From: CAZBSE01 sp964610385
GTDB lineage: Bacteria; Actinomycetota; Humimicrobiia; Humimicrobiales; Humimicrobiaceae
DNA length: 64,000 nucleotides
NCBI GenBank assembly: GCA_964610385.1
Contig: CAZSXW010000001.1
Span: 186,001 to 250,000 of the forward strand
Direction of reading: 5' to 3'
The position numbers and the translations under genes were made by a program. This document shows positions 23,780 through 32,461 of this stretch, in pieces (position 1 is the first letter of the stretch; every line of letters starts with the position of its first letter). The notes under the pieces were generated by a model. That model did not search any database. It saw only the letters and a program-made list of their open reading frames with translations, and was not told where the DNA came from.

Positions 23780-25264
23780 TCATTCACATATTGCTAAATA
23801 TCTTCCGTATTCTTCATTCAACCTGTCACCATCTTTAGGTTCATAATTAGATGCTATAAAAGAATTTAGAGATATTTTTCTTCCCTCTTCTAAATTTTTA
23901 ACCTCCCCTGCTGCCTTAAGTTGCATAAGTAAGTTACCAACTGATGTAGTTTCAGCTGGACCTGCTATAATCGGAATTCCAGTAGTATCAGCAGTCCACT
24001 GGCACAAGATCCTATTTTTAGCTCCGCCGCCTATAAGATGCAGAAGCTCTAATTTATTACCTGTTAATTTCTCCAATTCATTAAGGTCATATTTAAGCTG
24101 CATTACAAGACTCTCATAGATACATCTTGAAACTTCACCTATGCTCTCCGGAATACTCTGACCTTTTTCTTTACAATATTTTTTTATTACTTGCGGCATA
24201 TCTACTTGATGTTTTGAAAATCTCGGATCATTGACATTAATGAATGATTTGAATGGTTCAGCAGTAAAAGCCAATCCTACTATTTTATCCCAGGATATAT
24301 CTTCATTACTATCTTTAATCCACCTTTCTCTGCACTGCTGAATTATCCAGAGACCAGGTATGTTTTTAACAAATAAATTTAACCCTTCTACTCCACCTTC
24401 ATTTGAAAAACCACAATTAAAAGCTTGCTCATTTATTATAGGGCTTTCTGTCTCCTGACCAATTATGCACCAAGTACCCATGCTAATAAAGGCCCAATTC
24501 TTATTTTTACTAACCACAGGTATTCCGGCAACCGCTGAGGGTGTATCATGTGCTGCAGAGGTTGTTACTGGTATAGTTTTCAATCCTAGCTCGCAGCATA
24601 CACTATCTAAAATATTACCAATTTTTTTTCCAGGCATGATAATTTCGGAAAATATATCTTTAGAAAGACCTAATCTGTCAAATATACTATCTTCCAACTT
24701 ATTTTCCTTCTGATTATACAAAATACTGGTCGTTATTCGTGTATATTCATTACTGATTCTACCAGTTAAAAAATAATTAAATATATCCGGTATAGCCAGC
24801 AGTTTATGCCTGTCTACAAATTCCGGAGCATTCTGCATTTTTAAAGAATATAAATGAAATAAATCAAATATTGGAGTAATTGTAGCACCAGTAAGTTCAA
24901 ATAATTCTTTTCTGGAAATAATCTTATACACACTGGAAGCATCAGTTTTCCTTCTTTCATCACGGTAGTGCACAGGATTTGAAATAAGCTTACCATTGCT
25001 ATTAATAAACCCAAAATCAGCTCCCCAGGTAGTAAGTCCCAAAGATTCTATCCTTTTATATTTTCTTACTGAAGATTGAATCCCAATAGTCAATTCGGAG
25101 TAAAGTCTGAGTATGTCCCAAAAGAGAGTTCCTGTTGCATATACAGGTCTATTATCAAATCTGTGAGTTATTTCCATATCAAACTTTTTACCGTCATATC
25201 TTGCTACAGCAGAACGTCCATTGCTTGCTCCAAAATCAAAAATTAAATAGTTTTTATAAGCCAT
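23780..25264 (-). CDS. rhaB: Rhamnulokinase, copy 2
   Basis: The 494-residue FGGY kinase has YLIFDFGASNGRSAVARYDG, TTWGADFGF, AAHDTPSAVAGIP and HLIGGGAKNRILCQWTAD. It is about 70% identical to copy 1 by eye and is the version placed within the rhamnose regulon, 23 bases downstream of rhaA. It presumably makes L-rhamnulose 1-phosphate. A TGG replaces the Leu-Ile codons of copy 1 in the adenosine-site region (LCQWTAD versus LCQLIAD), which may alter nucleotide binding slightly. Confidence 0.92.
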   Translation of the reverse strand: MAYKNYLIFDFGASNGRSAVARYDGKKFDMEITHRFDNRPVYATGTLFWDILRLYSELTIGIQSSVRKYKRIESLGLTTWGADFGFINSNGKLISNPVHYRDERRKTDASSVYKIISRKELFELTGATITPIFDLFHLYSLKMQNAPEFVDRHKLLAIPDIFNYFLTGRISNEYTRITTSILYNQKENKLEDSIFDRLGLSKDIFSEIIMPGKKIGNILDSVCCELGLKTIPVTTSAAHDTPSAVAGIPVVSKNKNWAFISMGTWCIIGQETESPIINEQAFNCGFSNEGGVEGLNLFVKNIPGLWIIQQCRERWIKDSNEDISWDKIVGLAFTAEPFKSFINVNDPRFSKHQVDMPQVIKKYCKEKGQSIPESIGEVSRCIYESLVMQLKYDLNELEKLTGNKLELLHLIGGGAKNRILCQWTADTTGIPIIAGPAETTSVGNLLMQLKAAGEVKNLEEGRKISLNSFIASNYEPKDGDRLNEEYGRYLAICE

Positions 25265-25287
25265 CTTAATCTCCTAAATTAAGTACA

Positions 25288-26547
25288 TTATCTTTTGGAT
25301 ATTACTTCTTTTTCATATTTTAAAATTTCATCAATATATTCTATATCCAAAGGAATACCTTTAGACTCACAATAGAAGTCCCAAACTGCTCCAAAAGGCA
25401 TTACTTTCAAAGCTTCCATAAAAGCAAGCCTTGCAAAAAAAATATTTTTAGCTTCATAATTTCTTAATATATGAGTTGGCTCAAGTAGTGCAATAAGAAG
25501 CGCTTTAAGTACTGCTCTTGCACCAATAACCCAGGCACCTATTCTATTAATAGAACCATCAAAAAAATCTGTTGCCATATATACTTTAGAAAGTGCATTT
25601 GCTCTTACAATTTCAGCCATAATATCTATAAGTTCTCCTGTTAATATCGGTACATGATCGCTGTCCCATCTGACACCTCTGCTAATATGAAGCAGAATCC
25701 CTTTTACAAAAGGTAGAACTGCAGATATTTTATCCGAAATAATCTCTGTTGGATGGAAGTGACCAGTATCAAAAGTAATAATTTTATCTTTTTTTATTGC
25801 ATAACTTAAATAAAATTCATGTGATCCCACCGTATATGCTTCAAGTCCAATACCAAATAATTTACTTTCTAAGGAATCAAGCATATTTATCTCCGGGTAG
25901 GAAACTTCATATATTTCATCCAGAGATTTTTCCAAAATTTCTCTGTGCTCTAGCCTGCTTACCAATAGATCTTTTGATCCATCTGGGATCCATATATTGC
26001 AAATGCATCTACTTTTTAGTTCCTTCCCAATATAATTCGATATCTTTCTAGACTTTTTAACATGTTCTACCCAAAACTTTCTTATTTTTTCATTACTGTT
26101 TGATAAAGTAAAACCGCTGTCAGCCATTGGATGTGAAAACAAAGTTGGATTAAAGTCTAAACCTACATCCTGTTTTTTGGCCCAATCCACCCAACTGGAA
26201 AAATGTTCCGGTAAAACTTCATTTCTATTAACCACTTTACCTTTAAAATCTCCATATATTGAATGTAGATTTAATTTTTTTTTACCGGGTATCAGTGAAA
26301 AGGCTTTTTCAACATCAGACATAAGCTCATTTATATTTCTTGCTTTTCCGGGATAGTTGCCAGTAGACACTATTCCTCCCGAAAGTGTAACATCTGTTAC
26401 TTCAAAACCTTTTACATCATCTCCCTGCCAACATTGAATTGAAATAGGAACGTCTTTCAATTTATTCAATACAAAATCCGTATCTATTCCATATTTCCCA
26501 TACTGCTTTTTTGCCATTTCATATTCTTCTTTTACTTTTTTGTCCAT
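25288..26547 (-). CDS. rhaA: L-rhamnose isomerase
   Basis: This enzyme converts L-rhamnose to L-rhamnulose. The 419-residue length equals that of E. coli RhaA. The N-terminus YGIDTDFVLNKLKDVPISIQ and CWQGDDVKGFEV, then STGNYPGKARN, KKLNLHSIYGD and the metal-ligand stretch TFDTGHFHPTE are conserved RhaA features. It is the first gene of a leftward rhaA-rhaB transcript with a LacI operator 151 bases upstream. Confidence 0.96.
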   Translation of the reverse strand: MDKKVKEEYEMAKKQYGKYGIDTDFVLNKLKDVPISIQCWQGDDVKGFEVTDVTLSGGIVSTGNYPGKARNINELMSDVEKAFSLIPGKKKLNLHSIYGDFKGKVVNRNEVLPEHFSSWVDWAKKQDVGLDFNPTLFSHPMADSGFTLSNSNEKIRKFWVEHVKKSRKISNYIGKELKSRCICNIWIPDGSKDLLVSRLEHREILEKSLDEIYEVSYPEINMLDSLESKLFGIGLEAYTVGSHEFYLSYAIKKDKIITFDTGHFHPTEIISDKISAVLPFVKGILLHISRGVRWDSDHVPILTGELIDIMAEIVRANALSKVYMATDFFDGSINRIGAWVIGARAVLKALLIALLEPTHILRNYEAKNIFFARLAFMEALKVMPFGAVWDFYCESKGIPLDIEYIDEILKYEKEVISKR

Positions 26548-26697
26548 CCTTCTTCAATCAATTATTATTATTATTTTTAGCTTAATATTTTTTAAAATTT
26601 TTTCTACTTAAAATTCTTGTAGTACTTTTCTGTTGTTTTTAATTCTTAAAATCTTTATACAAATTACATTACTTTACAATATAAATCTCTATAGTAT

Positions 26698-26721
26698 AAA
26701 ACGTTTTTATAAAAACGTTTT
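26698..26721. promoter_or_regulatory. LacI-family operator O1 (rhaA-rhaB)
   Basis: This is a perfect 24-base palindrome of form AAAACG-N12-CGTTTT with an AT core, 151 bases upstream of the rhaA start. It shares its design with three other sites ahead of leftward units in this regulon. Confidence 0.8.
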
Positions 26722-26793
26722 AATAAGATACAATATTTTTATTAATTTGTCAATAGATATTTTAATTTTGTAATATAATCTCATCCTAAATTA

Positions 26794-27114
26794 CTAATCC
26801 AAATGAAAAACCTCTTCCAATAACTCGACCTCAGGACCTATAATTGACTTATCCTCTTTAATAAAATATTTTTCCATATGCTTCTGCCAGCGAGTATTTA
26901 CATCCATTTTCGAAAGTTTTTCCATAGATAAATCATAATTATCTGATTCAAGATATGCAAACATCAAGCCACCCTCTTTAAAATAAATAGAGTAATTTCT
27001 AATTCCTACATCTCTTAAAGCTTTTACCATTTCTGGCCAAATCTCATCATGAGCTTTTTTGTAATCATCCCTTAGTTCAGGTCTTATTTTAAAGGTAAAG
27101 CCTACTCTCTGCAT
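26794..27114 (-). CDS. rhaM: L-rhamnose mutarotase
   Basis: This 106-residue enzyme interconverts the alpha and beta anomers of L-rhamnose. It has RVGFTFKIRPELRDDYKKAH, DEIWPEMVKALRDVGIRNYS and the late MDVNTRWQKHMEKYF typical of RhaM. I place the start at 27114 because AAGGAGGATATT immediately precedes that ATG; a longer frame to 27153 is unlikely. It lies between the sugar-binding protein gene and rhaA, all leftward. Confidence 0.94.
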   Translation of the reverse strand: MQRVGFTFKIRPELRDDYKKAHDEIWPEMVKALRDVGIRNYSIYFKEGGLMFAYLESDNYDLSMEKLSKMDVNTRWQKHMEKYFIKEDKSIIGPEVELLEEVFHLD

Positions 27115-27452
27115 AATATCCTCCTTTTCTTCAAAATTAAGACATTTAATCATTAAAAATAATTTAAATCAGAATCTCCTTATATTTAATAAACATAATG
27201 GCCGACTTGCTTGTCTGATTTTATAAATCTAAAACCTCACACCGCCAAATCTTGATCGAAAGAATAAAATACTAGTCAATTACAATAAACTGACCTTCAG
27301 CTATTTTATCTGAGATAAGTTCCCTTAAACAAAATACTTTACCAATATCACTTTAAAGATATAAAAATAGTAGGGGATAGATATAAGCATTTTCCTTAAC
27401 ATCTATCCCCTACACTCTATACTAACTACTGATCATAGATCTTAATTACTGA
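27115..27452. other. Spacer between the sugar-binding protein and rhaM
   Basis: No gene is visible. It contains the strong hairpin at 27370-27413 just past the binding-protein stop. The remainder is AT-rich and may hold a separate rhaM promoter, but I cannot assign it. Confidence 0.5.
27370..27413 (-). terminator. Hairpin terminator after the sugar-importer operon
   Basis: A perfect 13-bp stem (GTAGGGGATAGAT at 27370-27382 with its complement at 27401-27413) and an 18-base loop lie 40 bases past the binding-protein stop. On the minus strand a U-rich run (TATTTTTATA) follows, as in intrinsic terminators. Because rhaM lies beyond it, it could set the level of read-through. Confidence 0.72.
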
Positions 27453-28562
27453 TTAGTATACAGCAGCCCATTCTTCAATGTTAGATGCGTCGAATACGAA
27501 TGGAGGACCCATGAGAATCTCTGGTCCGTTTCCATAGTCTCCTATTTCTTTTTCACCATAATCTCCAATAGTAAGGGTTTCACCAACTGCACCTGTAATC
27601 TCGCCATCTACTAAAGCACGAGTTACCCATGTTGCCATGTAACCCAGTTCAATTGGATTCCAGAGAGCCATCCCCTGGCATGTTCCATCAAGAATGTATT
27701 CTTCCATCTCACTTGGGAGTCCAAGACCAGTTAGCTGAATTACTCCATTAAGTCCTTCATCCTCAAGAGCTCTTGCTGTTGCTGCTACTCCCACAGTTGT
27801 CGGAGATATTATTCCTTTTAAGTCTGGATAGGATGCAAAGAGTCCTAGTGCTTCATTATAACTCTTCTCTCTTTCGTCATCTCCGTAAACTGTAGCTACA
27901 AGTTCCATATCAGCGTATTCGTCTTCCTCCAACTCAGTTTTCATCCACTCTATCCAAGCATTCTGATTGGTTGCTTGAGCTGTAGCACTCAAAATTGCAA
28001 TCTGTCCTTCATAATCAATCATTTCTGCAATCAACTGAACTTGTCCTCTTCCTATCAGCTCTGTATCAGCCTGATTGAAATGAAGTATACGGCCGTCCGG
28101 ATCAATTCCTGAGTCAAAAGATATAACTACAATTCCTGCATCCATAGCTGCCTGGCATGAAGGAACCAAAGCTGTAGAGTCATTAGCTGAGATGCACATG
28201 CCGTCAACCTGTTGAGCTGTTAAAGCATCGATTAATGCAATCTGGCCTTCGGCTGTAGCTTCTTCAGGTGCCTGGAAGATCAAAGTGTCACCAAACTGAT
28301 CTGTAACTTCCAATCCGCCTTCTTCACATTTCTCAAAGAAAGGATTACCGGTATTTTTAACAATCATTCCAATTGTATATGGACCTTCAGCTACTTCTTC
28401 TTCAGCTACTGCTTCCTCTTCTTCAGCTGGTGCTGCTTCTTCTTCTTCAGCTACTGCTTCCTCTTCAGCTGGTGCTGCTTTTTCACAGCCACTAAGTGTA
28501 AAAACTGCTGTCATCGATATAGCTAACACCATTATCATAATCCACAATAACGTCTTTTTCAT
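27453..28562 (-). CDS. ABC sugar importer substrate-binding lipoprotein (rhamnose type)
   Basis: The 369-residue protein has a lipoprotein signal peptide ending in the lipobox LSGC (Cys26), a highly acidic AEEE/AAPAEEE repeat spacer (about 28-60), and a periplasmic-binding type I fold of the ribose/rhamnose class (IGMIVKNTGNPFFEKCEEG, then ISANDSTALVPSC, VVISFDSGID). It corresponds to the RhaS binding protein of rhizobial rhamnose importers. The spacer probably keeps the domain away from the membrane. It is the last gene of a four-gene importer operon. Confidence 0.92.
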   Translation of the reverse strand: MKKTLLWIMIMVLAISMTAVFTLSGCEKAAPAEEEAVAEEEEAAPAEEEEAVAEEEVAEGPYTIGMIVKNTGNPFFEKCEEGGLEVTDQFGDTLIFQAPEEATAEGQIALIDALTAQQVDGMCISANDSTALVPSCQAAMDAGIVVISFDSGIDPDGRILHFNQADTELIGRGQVQLIAEMIDYEGQIAILSATAQATNQNAWIEWMKTELEEDEYADMELVATVYGDDEREKSYNEALGLFASYPDLKGIISPTTVGVAATARALEDEGLNGVIQLTGLGLPSEMEEYILDGTCQGMALWNPIELGYMATWVTRALVDGEITGAVGETLTIGDYGEKEIGDYGNGPEILMGPPFVFDASNIEEWAAVY

Positions 28563-28732
28563 TTCTTACTCCTTTCTAAAACCAATTTGAGAGATTAAGT
28601 TGTACCATTGCTTTTCTACATATCAGTTCCACAATTAGACTTCTTAAGATATTTCTTTCTCACCTCCTTTTATGTTGATATCCTATAAACACTATCTGAA
28701 CTAGCCAGTACCAACACAAAATTATAAAATAC

Positions 28733-29719
28733 CTAGCTACTTCTAAAAACACGACGTAACGCCTTCGGTAAAAGTATCGCAGTAATCAGTATAAAACCTA
28801 TGATAATAGACATTACATTGGCTGGAACATTAACAAGGGCTAATCCATAGCGAACAGTCCCAACTAAAAATAGTGAGAGTACTACTCCAACTATAGAACC
28901 TTGTCCACCATATATACTTACCCCGCCTAGAAGAACAATCGTTACTATCTCAAATAAAGCAGCTTCGCCTATATTTGGTCTGGTGACAGTAATTCGAGAT
29001 GAAAACAATATTCCAGCAAGAGCACACATAAAGCCTGAAGCTGTATATACTATTACCTTGACACGGTCAACCGGTATTCCAGAATATCTACTTGCAAGCT
29101 CGTTATTTCCAATGGCGTATATATAACGACCAAACCTGCTCTTGTGCAATATAATACCAAATATAACTGCCAGAACAGAAAAAATAACAAGCTCGACAGG
29201 TACTGGAGAATTACCTATATATCCCTGTCCAAGATAATGAAACTTTTCAGTGTAGCCTGTTACATACTTATCTCCTAAAATGACATAAGCTATACCTCTA
29301 AATAGAGAATATGTTCCCAGAGTTATTATTATCGAATGGATTTTTACTCTTGTATGAAGTATACCGTTAAAAAATCCACCAAGTGTACCAGCAGCAAGAC
29401 CTATTACCACCGCAGCCCACATATTTACACCCATCTGATAACTGATACCCATAACAGCTGCGGACATTGCCATGTTGGAACCAACTGATAAATCAATCTG
29501 GCCCATTAAAATTACAAACGACATTATTAGTACAATAATGCCTGTTTCCATAAAATTAAAAGTCATGCCAAAAAGAATCTTGGTTTTAAAAAAATACGGG
29601 GATATATTGGAGTTTACAATAAAAGCTATTATAATGAAAAGAACCAGCAGTAATTCCCAGCGCAAAAAAATGGACCGTAAAGAAAATGGTTCTTTTTCTC
29701 TAATACCCTTAACACTCAT
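28733..29719 (-). CDS. ABC sugar importer permease (ribose/rhamnose family), subunit 2
   Basis: The 328-residue polytopic protein belongs to the BPD_transp_2 family: FVILMGQIDLSVGSNMAMSA (about 67-86), IITLGTYSLFRGIAY, GNNELASRYSGIPVDRVK and LLGGVSIYGGQGSIVG are conserved. About nine or ten membrane helices are predicted. It pairs with the permease encoded 15 bases upstream. Confidence 0.92.
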   Translation of the reverse strand: MSVKGIREKEPFSLRSIFLRWELLLVLFIIIAFIVNSNISPYFFKTKILFGMTFNFMETGIIVLIMSFVILMGQIDLSVGSNMAMSAAVMGISYQMGVNMWAAVVIGLAAGTLGGFFNGILHTRVKIHSIIITLGTYSLFRGIAYVILGDKYVTGYTEKFHYLGQGYIGNSPVPVELVIFSVLAVIFGIILHKSRFGRYIYAIGNNELASRYSGIPVDRVKVIVYTASGFMCALAGILFSSRITVTRPNIGEAALFEIVTIVLLGGVSIYGGQGSIVGVVLSLFLVGTVRYGLALVNVPANVMSIIIGFILITAILLPKALRRVFRSS

Positions 29720-29733
29720 TAACTTTCTCCTCC

Positions 29734-30735
29734 TTAGCGTAATGTTCTCTCAACTCTTTGCGATATTATGGAATCAGTTATAACTGCTATAAGTATTATC
29801 GCGCCCTGTATTGCCAGTTTCCAGAAAGGCGATACTTTAACTTGATTTAATGCGTTTGTAATTATACTGAGCAGCAAACAACCCAGAAGCACACCTGTTA
29901 TTGAACCTGAGCCTCCGAATATAAAAACTCCTCCTATTACACATGCAGCAACTGTGAGCAGCTCAAGACCTGTAGCTGAATTAGACTGTGCTGATGCATA
30001 TCTTGAAACCCATAATACTCCACCCATACCGGCAAGCATTCCTGAAAACATATAAACAAGAAAATTGATCTTTGCCACATTTATACCAACAAACCTAGCA
30101 CCATCAGGATTGCTTCCAAAAGCGTAAATCTGACGACCAGTTCTAGTATGTCCTAAAAAATAATAGAATATCAAAGCGACAATTATCACTATAAATATCA
30201 AGTTTGGTATTCCAAGTATGGTACCTCTTGCTAATTGCTTGAAACTATCAGGCATCTCAGCAGCATCAACCCAAGCGCCACCGCTAATCACATATGTAAA
30301 ACCTCTCCAGATTATCATTGCTGCAATAGTTGCTATTATTGGGGGTATCCCTGTTTTAGAAATAAGAAAACCATTTAAAGACCCCAGAACCAGACCAATG
30401 CCCAATCCCATCAAGATTGCAAGCAAAGGATGAATTCCCCAGTTATTACTTATTATTAACCCAACAGCCATTCCGGAAAAGGCGAGCGTCGAAGCAACCG
30501 ATAAATCAATCCCCGCTGTTATTATTACCATCATCTGACCGATTGCTACAATCATAAGTATTGAACTATCAAGTAAAATATTTTTAAAGTTAGAAAGAGT
30601 AAGAAAGTATGGACTACGCAGAGTTACAAACGCTATAAGTATCCCGATCAAAATACTTAGTACAATTTCCCGCCTGCCTAATATAATCCTCCAAATACGG
30701 CCTCTTTGCTGGCCTTGCATCTCTGAATTTCTCAT
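29734..30735 (-). CDS. ABC sugar importer permease, subunit 1
   Basis: The 333-residue membrane protein of the same family has MMVIITAGIDLSVASTLAFSG, IIATIAAMIIWRGFTYV, FGSNPDGARFVGINVAKINF and IGGVFIFGGSGSITG. The start overlaps the ATPase stop by one base. It is paralogous to the other permease, so the transmembrane channel is a heterodimer. Confidence 0.92.
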   Translation of the reverse strand: MRNSEMQGQQRGRIWRIILGRREIVLSILIGILIAFVTLRSPYFLTLSNFKNILLDSSILMIVAIGQMMVIITAGIDLSVASTLAFSGMAVGLIISNNWGIHPLLAILMGLGIGLVLGSLNGFLISKTGIPPIIATIAAMIIWRGFTYVISGGAWVDAAEMPDSFKQLARGTILGIPNLIFIVIIVALIFYYFLGHTRTGRQIYAFGSNPDGARFVGINVAKINFLVYMFSGMLAGMGGVLWVSRYASAQSNSATGLELLTVAACVIGGVFIFGGSGSITGVLLGCLLLSIITNALNQVKVSPFWKLAIQGAIILIAVITDSIISQRVERTLR

Positions 30736-32276
30736 TATTCCTTCACTTTCAGTTTATTTTTATTTTCCTTACGAGAAGATAGACCAACTGCAGCTGATAA
30801 TATCTTATCCTGTGTAGCTTCTTTACGGGTAAATTTCGCTGTAATTTTTCCCTCACACATTACAATAACTCTATCACTCATCCCCAGTATCTCAGGCAGT
30901 TCTGACGAAATCATTATTATACCGATGCCTTTTTTTACCAACTCACCCATAAACCTATGGACGGAAGCTTTTGCACCAACATCTATTCCCCTGGTAGGCT
31001 CATCTAGGATTAATATTCTCGGATTTGTTGCCAGCCATTTTGCTAAGACAACCTTTTGCTGATTTCCACCTGAAAGCTGCATCACATTTTTCCATAGCCC
31101 CGGGGCTCGAACATCCAACATGTCAGCATATTTTTTTGCTACCTTTGTCTCTCTTGATGTGCTCAACAACCCGGCTGTTGTAAATTGATTCAATATGGGA
31201 AGTGTTATATTGCTAGTTATGTTCATAAGTAGAACAAGTCCCTGATGCTGCCTATCTTCAGGAAGATAAGCTATTCCATGATCCATAGCTACGCCAGGAT
31301 TGTCAATATGTATCTGTTTTCCATTAACAAATATTTTGCCGCTACTAGGTTTTTCTAATCCGAATATTGCCCGTGCAACTTCCGACCTACCTGCACCAAT
31401 AAGACCAGAAAGGCCAAGAATCTCTCCTTTATGAAGCTTAAATGAAATGTCTCGAAACTCTCTACCATTTGTAAGTGACTCAATACGCAATACAGGTTCT
31501 CCTCTTTTGACATTTATTTTTGGGAATAAATCTTTTAATACCCGTCCAACCATCATTTTGATAAGCTCATCAATTGTTGCCTTAGAGACACTGCGAGTGC
31601 CGATGTAATGACCATCACGAAGAACAGTCACTCTATCTGCTACTTCAATCGCCTCTTCGATTCTATGTGAGATAAAAATTATAGATGTCCCTGATTTTTT
31701 TAGGCGCTTGATTATGTTAAAAAGTTCTTTGACCTCGCGCAATGTAAGGGCTGATGTCGGTTCATCCATTATTAATATCTTTGATTTTAAAGAAAGAGCT
31801 TTTACTATTTCAACCATTTGTTGCTGCGCTGCACTTAAGCTCCTTACCTTTGTACGTGGTTTTAAATCTACTTCAAGGTTTTCAAGTAGTTTTTCTGTCG
31901 CTTTATATATCTTCCCCCAATTAATGCGTTTAGTTATTTTACTGCATATATGATGTCCCATGAACACGTTCTCTGCAATATTTAAATCAGGAAATATGGT
32001 TGGTTCCTGATATATAGCTACAATTCCATTTTGCTGTGCAACAAAAGTATTTTTTAGATTTATTAGCTTACCATCTAAATATATCTCCCCAGAATCAGGT
32101 TGATGGATACCACTGATTATCTTTATTAAAGTTGACTTTCCAGCACCATTTTCCCCAACAAGAGCGTGAACCTCACCAACATTTAAATCGAAATCTACTT
32201 TATCGAGAGCTAAAGTTCCAGGGAAAGTTTTAGTGATGTTCTCTAACCTAAGAATTGTTTCACCCAAATTATTCAC
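30735..32276 (-). CDS. ABC sugar importer ATPase (two nucleotide-binding domains)
   Basis: The 513-residue fused ATPase has an N-terminal domain with Walker A VGENGAGKST (about 40-49), signature LSAAQQQMVEIVKAL and Walker B ILIMDEPTSAL. The second domain has a degenerate Walker A (GLIGAGRSE), an LSGGNQQKVVLAKWL signature and LILDEPTRGIDVGAK. This is the RbsA/RhaT organisation. It is the first gene of the importer operon, with a LacI operator 27 bases upstream. Confidence 0.94.
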   Translation of the reverse strand: MNNLGETILRLENITKTFPGTLALDKVDFDLNVGEVHALVGENGAGKSTLIKIISGIHQPDSGEIYLDGKLINLKNTFVAQQNGIVAIYQEPTIFPDLNIAENVFMGHHICSKITKRINWGKIYKATEKLLENLEVDLKPRTKVRSLSAAQQQMVEIVKALSLKSKILIMDEPTSALTLREVKELFNIIKRLKKSGTSIIFISHRIEEAIEVADRVTVLRDGHYIGTRSVSKATIDELIKMMVGRVLKDLFPKINVKRGEPVLRIESLTNGREFRDISFKLHKGEILGLSGLIGAGRSEVARAIFGLEKPSSGKIFVNGKQIHIDNPGVAMDHGIAYLPEDRQHQGLVLLMNITSNITLPILNQFTTAGLLSTSRETKVAKKYADMLDVRAPGLWKNVMQLSGGNQQKVVLAKWLATNPRILILDEPTRGIDVGAKASVHRFMGELVKKGIGIIMISSELPEILGMSDRVIVMCEGKITAKFTRKEATQDKILSAAVGLSSRKENKNKLKVKE

Positions 32277-32302
32277 TTCTCTCTAAGCAGCATGTTATTA
32301 AA

Positions 32303-32326
32303 AAATCGTTTTTAAAAAAACGTTTT
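32303..32326. promoter_or_regulatory. LacI-family operator O2 (importer operon)
   Basis: AAATCG-N12-CGTTTT differs from the O1 palindrome at two positions and lies 27 bases before the ATPase start, a place where bound repressor would block initiation or elongation. Confidence 0.75.
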
Positions 32327-32461
32327 TACATATTACAATATTTCAATTGATTTGTCAATATGGAAAATTACCTTGCTTAAAATGCTACTTCAAACTTATG
32401 AGTAAACTCACTCAATAATCATATTTTTAATTTTATTTTTTAATGGCATGCTTAATATATC

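Noticed and set aside
28380..28500. Short tandem repeats that could suggest a repeat element
   Set aside because: They encode the AEEE/AAPAEEE spacer of the sugar-binding lipoprotein and are in frame, so they are part of the gene.
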